Below, piece by piece: positions 1 to 5,293 of a stretch of 7,487 nt of DNA. The notes under the pieces were generated by a model. It had not been told where the DNA came from, ran no database searches, and saw only the letters and a list, made by a program, of their open reading frames with translations. This stretch comes from Nitrososphaerota archaeon (GTDB lineage: Archaea; Thermoproteota; Nitrososphaeria_A; Caldarchaeales; Wolframiiraptoraceae). A program made the position numbers and the translations under genes. The stretch lies in contig JAGGVM010000033.1 in NCBI GenBank assembly GCA_021157985.1, forward strand, positions 1 to 7,487. Direction: 5' to 3'. Position 1 is the first letter of the stretch; every line of letters begins with the position of its first letter.

Positions 1-225
1 CCCGAATCCGCTCTAGCCCCGAAAATAGACGAGGCGAGGAAAAAGTACCCAGAGGTCTTTCTTAAGTCTCATCCGGAGAGGCGGGGAGACCTCCCATTCA
101 TAAGATTTTACATGAAGACCCTGGCGAGAACCGAGAAGAAATGCGTGCGGCTCCTCGACGGAGTTGAAAAATTAATTACCGAGGCTGCGGAAGAACTCGG
201 TGGAAAGGTCTCGAGGCAAAGGTGA
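1..225 (+). CDS. C-terminus of a CinA-like / molybdopterin-binding-domain protein (5' truncated by window edge)
   Basis: An open frame enters from the left edge and ends at TGA 223-225, giving 74 residues. The stretch from about residue 2 to 26 (E-S-x-L-A-P near the start, then Y-P-E-V-F-L-K-S-H-P at 16-25) resembles the segment near the C-terminus of archaeal competence/damage-inducible CinA-like proteins (MoCF_biosynth fold). In that family a 'P.VY.KSHP' motif follows the pterin-binding core. The rest is a helix rich in Lys and Glu, as expected for the family tail. CinA-type proteins have been linked to nucleotide-cofactor repair (pyrophosphatase/NMN deamidase), but the catalytic part is outside the window, so no activity can be claimed. 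Its stop codon lies within or just before the start of the isomerase gene, so the two are probably co-transcribed. Family assignment rests on a short motif and is moderate. Confidence 0.6.
   Translation, partial: PESALAPKIDEARKKYPEVFLKSHPERRGDLPFIRFYMKTLARTEKKCVRLLDGVEKLITEAAEELGGKVSRQR
218..225 (+). promoter_or_regulatory. Ribosome binding site that favours the TTG start of pgi/pmi
   Basis: The sequence AAAGGTGA contains GGTGA, a 5-base match to the archaeal anti-Shine-Dalgarno complement. It ends 7 bases before TTG 233. The longer in-frame alternative, GTG 200, has only a weak GGAAG-like upstream signal and would force a 26-base overlap with the previous gene. The site also includes the upstream stop codon, which suggests coupled translation. 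Confidence 0.55.
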
Positions 226-232
226 ACAAGCT

Positions 233-1288
233 TTGGTAGATCTCGATTCGGAAGAGGTCTATAGAAAAGATCCCTATAAGAAAGCTTTCGAGCCCGTGTC
301 CACTTACGTGAGCGACCTCGAGTCCGGGATGAAGTCCGGCGAGAGCGTCGAAATCGACATCGACCCAGCCTACGTCGATAAGGTTGCTTTAATCGGGATA
401 GGTGGATCCGGGATAATAGGGAGGGTTGCTTCCCAGCTCCTTTCAAGCGTTGGGGTTGATTCACGGGTGATCAGCGGATTCTCGGAAAAGCTCGATAAAT
501 TCGATTTCGCCGTCGCTGTAAGCCATTCTGGGAACACCGCGGAAACTATGAAAACCGTTTTCGACCTCCTAGATAGGGAGGTTAAATTCGCCTTCATCAC
601 GTCTGATGGATTATTGGAGAAGACCGCGGAGAAATACGGTATACCGGTTGCACGCGTTAGGGGCGACGTCCCCCCGAGGTACGGATTCCCGAATATGCTG
701 GGAGCCATGCTCGGAATTTTGAAGAAAATCGGGCTCTACGAGCCTGAGGTAGATTTGAAGAGGATTGAGAGGTTTAGATCCGGGTTAGCGGAGGATAAGC
801 CCATCGACGATAACCCCGCGAAACAGGTTGCGTTAAAGATCATGGAGGCATCTCTCCCGATAGTTTACGTCTATGATGAGGTTTCTAACGCTGGTTATAG
901 GTTGAAGTGTCAATTGAATGAGAACGCGAAGATGTACTGCGGGTTCGCCGAGATCCCCGAGGCTTTTCACAACGATATCGAGGGATTGGAGCCGGGTCAC
1001 TTGGTCATCTTTCCCAGGAGCGCGCGTGAAGGAAGGGAGATCGGGGAGGCTATAGATGCGTTCATCGAGTTGAGGGGGGAGGATAAGTGCGTCTCGATCA
1101 GAGTTGAGTCGGATAAGGAGCTTGAGGAACTTCTCGAATTCTTCGCTTTCATGGACTACGTATCGCTTTACGTATCAGTCTTGAGGAAAGTGGATCCGTT
1201 AATCTTGCCGAGAGTAACGGAGCTGAGGCGCGTTAACAAGGCTTATGAGGAGATCTTAGGGAGGGTTAGGCGCAGGGTTGAGGGTTAG
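233..1288 (+). CDS. pgi: Bifunctional phosphoglucose/phosphomannose isomerase (PGI/PMI family, SIS domains)
   Basis: The protein is 351 residues from TTG 233 (362 from GTG 200). It belongs to the archaeal PGI/PMI family described from Pyrobaculum and related archaea, cytosolic enzymes interconverting glucose-6-P or mannose-6-P with fructose-6-P. Numbered from TTG 233, visible landmarks are the first SIS-domain glycine loop GIGGSG (55-60), the phosphate-binding SHSGNT (97-102), an Arg after PP (R149), the N-E-N-A-K motif with the probable catalytic Glu (E230), and the ring-opening His in the A-F-H-N-D motif (H246). The C-terminal D-P-x-x-x-P-R-x-x-x-L motif is present, but the residue expected to be catalytic Lys is Arg (R332); see findings. 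The enzyme supplies fructose-6-P for glycolysis/gluconeogenesis and mannose precursors for glycans. It lies between a CinA-like gene and a SpoIIM-like gene with minimal spacing, so an operon is likely. Family call is firm; substrate preference is inferred. Confidence 0.9.
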   Translation: MVDLDSEEVYRKDPYKKAFEPVSTYVSDLESGMKSGESVEIDIDPAYVDKVALIGIGGSGIIGRVASQLLSSVGVDSRVISGFSEKLDKFDFAVAVSHSGNTAETMKTVFDLLDREVKFAFITSDGLLEKTAEKYGIPVARVRGDVPPRYGFPNMLGAMLGILKKIGLYEPEVDLKRIERFRSGLAEDKPIDDNPAKQVALKIMEASLPIVYVYDEVSNAGYRLKCQLNENAKMYCGFAEIPEAFHNDIEGLEPGHLVIFPRSAREGREIGEAIDAFIELRGEDKCVSIRVESDKELEELLEFFAFMDYVSLYVSVLRKVDPLILPRVTELRRVNKAYEEILGRVRRRVEG

Positions 1289-1820
1289 TTCGAGGGTTTT
1301 GGCTAGGATGAAGGCCGCGGCTATCGCCACCGTGGCCCTCTTCATAATTTTTGGATTGAGCAGCTTGTTCCCGATGAGCGGGGGAGAGGCTGAGAAGCTT
1401 ACGGAGGAGCTTCAGGGATTGACCAAGGGAAACGTGGAGCTGAACATTTTCTCGAATAACTTGGCCGTGAGCCTGCTCGCCTACATCCCGTTCGCAGGCC
1501 CTGTCATCATGGGTTACGCGGTCTTCAACACGGGGAGGTATATTGGATGGCTTTCGGCTCAGAGCGGCTTGCACCCGATAATACTCGTATCGGCCTCGAT
1601 AATCGCCTTATACGGGGTCTTCGAGTTCCTCGGCTACGGGGTCGCGACCGCCGAATCAATCACCCTATCATATTACATAATTAGGTCTAGGAGGATGCTC
1701 AGAGGCGAGGTAAAGACGTTGATAGTCTGCCTAGCCGCATCAACGATCTTCCTCCTGGCAGGAGCCTTAATAGAAGGCGTCTTGATAAGAGTCATCAAAA
1801 CCCCGACGACGATAATCTAA
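1278..1820 (+). CDS. SpoIIM / DUF95 family integral membrane protein
   Basis: The protein is 180 residues and strongly hydrophobic. Membrane segments are predicted by eye at about 13-32, 62-82, 100-121, 122-136 and 147-170. The segment N-N-L-x-V-x-L-L-A-Y-I-P-F-x-G-P (about 60-75), followed by an F-N-T-G motif (83-86), and the F-E-F-L-G-Y stretch (115-120) match the SpoIIM (stage II sporulation protein M) superfamily. That family is widespread in non-sporulating archaea, where its role is unknown; the sporulation name is historical. A polar, acidic loop (about 33-55) follows the first membrane helix. The TTG start at 1278 overlaps the isomerase end by 11 bases and gives an Arg-rich N-terminus. 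ATG 1308 (residue 11) is a credible alternative, and neither has an ideally spaced ribosome site. It is the last gene of the apparent + strand operon. Confidence 0.78.
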   Translation: MRVSSRVLARMKAAAIATVALFIIFGLSSLFPMSGGEAEKLTEELQGLTKGNVELNIFSNNLAVSLLAYIPFAGPVIMGYAVFNTGRYIGWLSAQSGLHPIILVSASIIALYGVFEFLGYGVATAESITLSYYIIRSRRMLRGEVKTLIVCLAASTIFLLAGALIEGVLIRVIKTPTTII

Positions 1821-1828
1821 AATCATCG

Positions 1829-1842
1829 AAAACCAAAAATAT
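1829..1842 (+). promoter_or_regulatory. TATA box / BRE of the tRNA-Ser gene
   Basis: A purine-rich stretch followed by AAAAATAT (1835-1842) lies about 32 bases upstream of the mature tRNA 5' end. An archaeal start site about 25 bases downstream would fall near 1864, leaving a leader of roughly 7 bases for RNase P to remove. The box follows the SpoIIM stop by 14 bases, so the tRNA can be transcribed independently. Confidence 0.55.
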
Positions 1843-1870
1843 GGAAGCGGCTCTCCGATGAAAGGCTGGT

Positions 1871-1988
1871 GCCGGGGTCCCACAGCCTGGTAGTGGGTCG
1901 GCCTCGAGATCCCACGAGCCTGGTCAGATAACGGGAGAGCCGATGCCCCATGCGGGGCGCGTGGGTTCAAATCCCACCCCCGGCGCCA
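1871..1988 (+). tRNA. tRNA-Ser (anticodon CGA), type II, with one intron and encoded CCA
   Basis: A complete cloverleaf can be drawn. The acceptor GCCGGGG (1871-1877) pairs with CCCCGGC (1978-1984), followed by discriminator G (1985) and encoded CCA (1986-1988). The D-stem is CCAC (1880-1883) with GTGG (1893-1896), and the loop holds GG at 1889-1890. The anticodon stem is TCGGC (1898-1902) with GCCGA (1939-1943). The long variable arm GCCCC/GGGGC (1945-1949 and 1954-1958) marks a type II tRNA. The T-arm is GTGGG (1961-1965), loop TTCAAAT, CCCAC (1973-1977). After removal of 1909-1937 the anticodon loop is C-T-CGA-G-A, which reads UCG serine codons. Discriminator G and this acceptor fit archaeal tRNA-Ser rather than tRNA-Leu (A73). 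Mature length is 89 bases including CCA. Position 9 is C and can pair with G26, extending the D-stem to 5 bp. Confidence 0.93.
1909..1937 (+). other. 29-nt archaeal tRNA intron at position 37/38 (bulge-helix-bulge)
   Basis: The splice sites form a bulge-helix-bulge. The anticodon stem 1898-1902/1939-1943 is the outer helix. The central helix has four pairs, CTCG (1903-1906) with CGGG (1932-1935), including one T-G wobble. The 5' bulge is A-G-A (1907-1909) and the 3' bulge is A-G-A (1936-1938). Cleavage after the second base of each bulge, the rule for the archaeal splicing endonuclease, removes exactly 1909-1937. The inner helix is weak (CCA 1912-1914 with TGG 1921-1923 at best), so this is a somewhat relaxed motif. 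Much of the intron is a near copy of the D-arm of the same tRNA. Confidence 0.85.
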
Positions 1989-1990
1989 AA

Positions 1991-1996
1991 ATTTTT
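1991..1996 (+). terminator. Oligo-T terminator after tRNA-Ser
   Basis: A run of five T (1992-1996) begins four bases after the encoded CCA, with further T-rich sequence to about 2012. Archaeal RNA polymerase terminates at such T-tracts. The same short region, read on the other strand, holds T-runs of four and could also serve the convergent acetyltransferase gene. Confidence 0.5.
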
Positions 1997-2041
1997 GTTC
2001 AAAATTCTTTCCTTATAGTCTCTTTTCGGCATACTTGGTCG

Positions 2042-2476
2042 CTATAGTTCTTTCATCATTTTCCAGTGCTGGATTTCGTTGAAGAGCTTGTGAGCTTTGG
2101 CAACGACCCGGTACCCGTGTTTCTCGTAGAAGTGAACCGCCTTCTCCCTAGCATTCAGGACTACGCGCCTCGCGCCCATAAGCCTCGCCCGCCTCTCCAG
2201 CTCCTCCAAGATCAATCCGCCGATGCCTCTTCCCCGGTATCCCTCTGCGACCGCCATGAACCTTATCTGAGCCTCCTCCGAGCTGTTTAGGTGAAGCCTC
2301 CCAACCCCGACGACCTCGTCCCCGACGCACGCCATCACGTGGATTGACTCGCTTTCCCGGTCGTCGCGCTCGCTCCCCTTAGGCATCCCCCAAGGAGCCC
2401 TGAGAACCCTCCACCTCAACTCATAGTATTTCTCGAAATCTTCCCGGGTCTTGGGCTCGCGGATGAGTATCTTCAT
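2042..2476 (-). CDS. GNAT family N-acetyltransferase
   Basis: The protein is 144 residues, a single GNAT domain of normal length. The acetyl-CoA pyrophosphate-binding motif A is visible at about 72-90 (R-F-M-A-V then R81-G-R-G-I-G86), fitting R/Q-x-x-G-x-G/A. The C-terminal motif with F-Y-E-K-H-G-Y at 116-122 is the usual GNAT ending that packs on CoA. The N-terminal part (about 19-40) has R-W-R-V-L-R then P-W-G-x-P-x-G-S-E-R-D, a signature seen in small uncharacterised GNAT proteins with an ElaA-like look. It should transfer an acetyl group from acetyl-CoA to an amine, but the substrate is not readable from sequence. The ATG at 2474-2476 has no ribosome site upstream and lies about 29 bases from a TATA-like box, so a leaderless mRNA is likely. 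It is divergent from the methyltransferase gene and convergent with tRNA-Ser. Confidence 0.88.
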   Translation of the reverse strand: MKILIREPKTREDFEKYYELRWRVLRAPWGMPKGSERDDRESESIHVMACVGDEVVGVGRLHLNSSEEAQIRFMAVAEGYRGRGIGGLILEELERRARLMGARRVVLNAREKAVHFYEKHGYRVVAKAHKLFNEIQHWKMMKEL

Positions 2477-2500
2477 CGGAAAAGTAAAAACGCATTCAGG

Positions 2501-2510
2501 TTAATTTATT
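2501..2510. promoter_or_regulatory. Shared AT-rich TATA element between divergent acetyltransferase and methyltransferase genes
   Basis: TTAATTTATT is the only strong AT-rich box in the 85-bp divergent spacer. On the - strand it reads AATAAATTAA and is centred about 29 bases from the acetyltransferase ATG, fitting leaderless transcription. On the + strand it would start transcription near 2530, giving the methyltransferase a leader of about 30 bases that contains its ribosome site at 2551. A single box serving both directions is inferred, not shown. Confidence 0.45.
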
Positions 2511-2550
2511 TGTCGGGTTAAAGCCGGGCTTCGATCCCTGTGCTGAGCGA

Positions 2551-2554
2551 GAGG
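2551..2554 (+). promoter_or_regulatory. Ribosome binding site for the methyltransferase TTG start
   Basis: GAGG lies 7 bases before TTG 2562 and supports this uncommon start codon. An ATG at 2555 is in another frame and reaches a stop after 18 codons, so it is not the start. Confidence 0.55.
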
Positions 2555-2561
2555 ATGCAGA

Positions 2562-4589
2562 TTGAGGGACCTAATTCTCCACGGAGACGTGTATGCTTGT
2601 TTGAGCTCACTTGAGGATGAGTCCATCTCCGCCGCGGTTACTTCGCCGCCTTACTGGAGGCAGAGGGATTACGGGTTCGAGGGCCAGATAGGCTTGGAAG
2701 AGAAGCCTGAGGAGTATATCGGCAGGCTCGTCGCGGTCTTCGACGTGCTTAGGAGAAAGCTGAGAGAAGATGGAGTCTTTTTCCTCAACGTCGGTGATAA
2801 ATATCTCCGGAGGTATGGGAAATCGCATCTCCTCCAGATACCGTATAGGCTCGCGTATCACATGGTTCGCAGAGGATGGATACTCCTCGACGTGGTGATT
2901 TGGCGCAAGCTCGGCCACATGCCCTCTCCAGTAAAGGACAGATTCACGAACACGTATGAACCCGTCCTAGTCTTCGCGAAGAACAGGAGAAACCGATATG
3001 ATCGGAGCTCAGGCGGCGTCGTTAAGATTCAGCTCCAGCGAACTCCCTGGAAGCATACGGCGGTTTTCCCGGAGAGGCTTGTCGAGGAAATGCTTCAGAG
3101 AATAGGCTTGAGGGACGGCGACGTGGTTCTCGATCCGTTCGCTGGGACGGGGACCGTTGCGGCGGCGGTTAGAAAGATCAGGGAGAGGTCTTCGATCGAG
3201 GTGAGCTCGATAATGATCGAGAAGGGAGATGTCTTCATCGATATAATCAGGAAGCGGGCGGGGATAAGCGAGGTAAGGAAGATCGGCGACGTGAATTACG
3301 AGTGGAGACCGGTCGTCGAGGAAAAGCTTCCGAGAGATATCGAGCCCATTGACGTCTCAAAGGATAGATACGGGGAGGTTTTCATAGCTGATTCGAGTAG
3401 AGATTTTCTCTCGGCTTTGAGGGGGATAACGCTTGAGAACTTTAAGAGGTTTCATAGGGAGGATGCGCTTTATTTCTTCGGGGTTAGGAGGTGGACTCTC
3501 CGCGACCTCTATTACGCACACTCGATATTCTACGATGGATATGTTCTCCGGAACATGATAGTTGTATCGAGGGGGGATAGCTGGTATCCTGTCTTCATGT
3601 TCGCGAGGGATTCGACTAGGGTTGAGTACAAGTTTTACTTGGATCGAGTTAGGGTTACGGCTAAGACTAGGACTGTTAGAGATTGGTGGAGCAGGGACTT
3701 CGTGGGCGTTAAGGTTAGGGATATCTCGGGAAAGGAGTCGAGGGAGGGGAGGGTGATCAAGGTTCTCGAGAGATATCAGAATGGATTCCCAAGAATCGTT
3801 GCTGTGAGATGGGACGGCAGGGTCTCGGTGGAGCTAGTCCTGCACCCGGATAGAGATGAGTACTTGATGGAGGGGCTGGTTTTCAGGTGCCCGATATGCG
3901 GAGCCGCGCTGGATGAGCCGTATGACCCCGTCGGGGAGAATAGGTGTCCTAGTTGTGGAGCTAGGCTTTGGACGAGCTTGGAGAACTTGCCGAAGATCGA
4001 GGAGCCCGAGGAGGTCGTGGAGGTCGTTGAGAAGCTTAAAGAGGCGAGGTATGAGGTCGGCGAGATATTGGAGATAGGGGAGTTCGAGGAGAGGGTGAGG
4101 AGTACTAAGAGCAAGTTCGTTGATTTGGAGAGGATAAATTGGGGTGCTTCGCCCGGGGCCAGGAAGCTCATGCTCGGAGAGTACTTCACGAAGATGAGGT
4201 TGTATAGATTGGATCAACCTGCCGTCGCCCAATACCTAACGGTCCTCAGGAAGAGAAAGGGATTGAGCATACAGGATGTGATCGATGAGCTTCCGGAATC
4301 CTATAGGCATACGGTGGGACACTGGTTCAGGAGGGATTTCGGCGGATCAACTCCCATTCCTGAAGATATACCGCTTCTCAGGAGAATTCTCGGCGAAGAC
4401 AAGCTATTCGAGGTTCTCGAGCGAACGGCGCTCAAGTTCCAGACCGTTAAGACGTCGATAAAGGGGAAGAACCCCGGAGACTTCATCGAGAACCTCAGCG
4501 AAGAGGCGATCGTCAATTATCTCAGGAAACTTTACATTCCACCTCGAGAATACGTTAAATCAATTAAGAAAGAGTATGTAGGCCTCTAA
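2562..4589 (+). CDS. Orphan beta-class DNA methyltransferase (N4-cytosine type) with zinc ribbon and HTH-like C-terminus
   Basis: The protein is 675 residues from TTG 2562. Residues 1-234 are a complete SAM-dependent DNA methyltransferase core in beta order. Catalytic motif IV TSPPYW is at 27-32, G-Q-I-G-L at 41-45, F-L-N-V-G-D at 74-79, V-V-I-W-R-K at 111-116, and Y-E-P-V-L-V-F at 132-138. A motif X-like H-T-A-V-F-P-E is at 165-171, and the SAM-binding motif I DPFAGTGTV is at 191-199. SPPY, rather than DPPY or NPPY, points to N4-methylcytosine. Residues 235-440 are unassigned; a valine- and glycine-rich part at 381-427 looks like a small beta barrel. A zinc ribbon follows (C443, C446, C462, C465), then a charged helix (479-515). 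The HTH-like region at about 553-612 contains the H-W-F-R-R-D motif (587-592), reminiscent of a tail seen on phage- and element-borne methyltransferases. No restriction enzyme or specificity gene is adjacent, so it is an orphan here. Recognition site and biological role are unknown. Confidence 0.9.
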   Translation: MRDLILHGDVYACLSSLEDESISAAVTSPPYWRQRDYGFEGQIGLEEKPEEYIGRLVAVFDVLRRKLREDGVFFLNVGDKYLRRYGKSHLLQIPYRLAYHMVRRGWILLDVVIWRKLGHMPSPVKDRFTNTYEPVLVFAKNRRNRYDRSSGGVVKIQLQRTPWKHTAVFPERLVEEMLQRIGLRDGDVVLDPFAGTGTVAAAVRKIRERSSIEVSSIMIEKGDVFIDIIRKRAGISEVRKIGDVNYEWRPVVEEKLPRDIEPIDVSKDRYGEVFIADSSRDFLSALRGITLENFKRFHREDALYFFGVRRWTLRDLYYAHSIFYDGYVLRNMIVVSRGDSWYPVFMFARDSTRVEYKFYLDRVRVTAKTRTVRDWWSRDFVGVKVRDISGKESREGRVIKVLERYQNGFPRIVAVRWDGRVSVELVLHPDRDEYLMEGLVFRCPICGAALDEPYDPVGENRCPSCGARLWTSLENLPKIEEPEEVVEVVEKLKEARYEVGEILEIGEFEERVRSTKSKFVDLERINWGASPGARKLMLGEYFTKMRLYRLDQPAVAQYLTVLRKRKGLSIQDVIDELPESYRHTVGHWFRRDFGGSTPIPEDIPLLRRILGEDKLFEVLERTALKFQTVKTSIKGKNPGDFIENLSEEAIVNYLRKLYIPPREYVKSIKKEYVGL

Positions 4590-5245
4590 AGGGGCCACTT
4601 CTCCAGCTTATAGGCGGCGTCCCAGAACATGTACTCGTATCTGCTCGCCGTCATGAAGATCTCGCCGAGCTTCTTGTAGCTCCCTTCGGAAGCCATCTCA
4701 TCAACGAGCGCTTTCAATTCGTTGACTAGGTTTAGGTATTCTTTTTCGCCGTATATTTTCGCCCAGTTCCTGTAGATTTCGTTGCGGTTGTTCGCGAGCT
4801 TATCCGCGTGTTTTGAGGCTATTTCGGCGTAGCTCCAAAAGCAGGGAAGCAGCGACGTTACGCCTTCCACAGGTGATCCGAGGGCGCAGGTGGCTAAGAG
4901 GAAGTTCATGTAGGCCGTGTTGGTGGGCGAGGGCTCGATTTTTACCACGGCCTCCAGCTTCATGCCGAGCTCTCCGAGGAGCTTTTCGTAGTTCTCCATC
5001 TCGGTCGTGGCCTCTAGGTGGGCTAGCTCGAGCATTCTCCGGGCAACCGCGTACTCGGCTTTCGAGGCTATGAGGCTGAAGCATTTAGACACGGTGACCA
5101 GATAGTTGTAGTCCTGAGCTACGTAGTATCTGAACTTCTCGAGGGGGAGGCTTCCCGAGTAAAGCTCCACGACGAAGGGATGCTCGAAGATCGCGCTCCA
5201 AACATGGTCAGCGGACCGCCTCAATAGTTCTGTAAATTCGACCAC
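4586..5245 (-). CDS. tenA: TenA family aminopyrimidine aminohydrolase / thiaminase II
   Basis: The protein is 219 residues from GTG 5245, normal for TenA. The family hydrolyses aminopyrimidine breakdown products of thiamin (and thiamin itself) to recover the HMP moiety for vitamin B1 synthesis in the cytosol. Residues corresponding to the Bacillus subtilis TenA active site are all present: D45 and Y48 (Q-D-Y-N-Y), Y112 (N-T-A-Y), the catalytic Cys C135 in L-L-P-C-F-W, Y139, Y165 and E204 in R-Y-E-Y-M-F-W. An intact Cys places it in the TenA_C subgroup. The reading frame extends to GTG 5275 (229 residues), but that codon touches a TATA box and lies upstream of the expected transcription start. 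The downstream GTG also gives the usual short family N-terminus. Its stop overlaps the methyltransferase stop by three bases (convergent). It lies 48 bp downstream of vapC on the same strand. Confidence 0.9.
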   Translation of the reverse strand: MVEFTELLRRSADHVWSAIFEHPFVVELYSGSLPLEKFRYYVAQDYNYLVTVSKCFSLIASKAEYAVARRMLELAHLEATTEMENYEKLLGELGMKLEAVVKIEPSPTNTAYMNFLLATCALGSPVEGVTSLLPCFWSYAEIASKHADKLANNRNEIYRNWAKIYGEKEYLNLVNELKALVDEMASEGSYKKLGEIFMTASRYEYMFWDAAYKLEKWPL

Positions 5246-5276
5246 GGCCGAACACCGCTTTAACGAATGTTTCACG

Positions 5277-5287
5277 TATTTTTATGC
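5277..5287 (-). promoter_or_regulatory. TATA box of tenA
   Basis: Read on the - strand, the segment is GCATAAAAATA, an archaeal TATA element just downstream of the vapC stop. Transcription about 25 bases on would begin near 5256. That leaves an 11-base leader before GTG 5245 and excludes GTG 5275 as the start on this transcript. It suggests tenA can be expressed separately from vapBC. Confidence 0.55.
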
Positions 5288-5293
5288 TATTGA

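Noticed and set aside
1905..1935. A second tRNA or permuted tRNA fragment, because the intron resembles a D-arm
   Set aside because: There is no second acceptor or anticodon arm, and the bulge-helix-bulge geometry explains the segment fully as a 37/38 intron.
2529..2545. TTCGATCC-like T-loop or B-box sequence upstream of the methyltransferase
   Set aside because: The flanking bases do not form a 5-bp T-stem, and no acceptor, D- or anticodon arm accompanies it, so it is not a tRNA or tRNA fragment.
2562..3263. Adenine-N6 methyltransferase assignment
   Set aside because: Motif IV is SPPY rather than DPPY or NPPY, which favours N4-cytosine; base specificity is still inferred from motif only.
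3609..3635. D350 followed by E355-x-K357 in the methyltransferase middle region, a possible PD-(D/E)xK nuclease motif
   Set aside because: The spacing between the Asp and the ExK pair is too short, and the surrounding strand-helix pattern is not convincing. Left for structure prediction.
3776..4232. Two overlapping - strand frames opposite the methyltransferase tail
   Set aside because: Low-complexity Ser/Leu/Pro products that arise from Glu/Arg-rich coding on the + strand, with no family resemblance.
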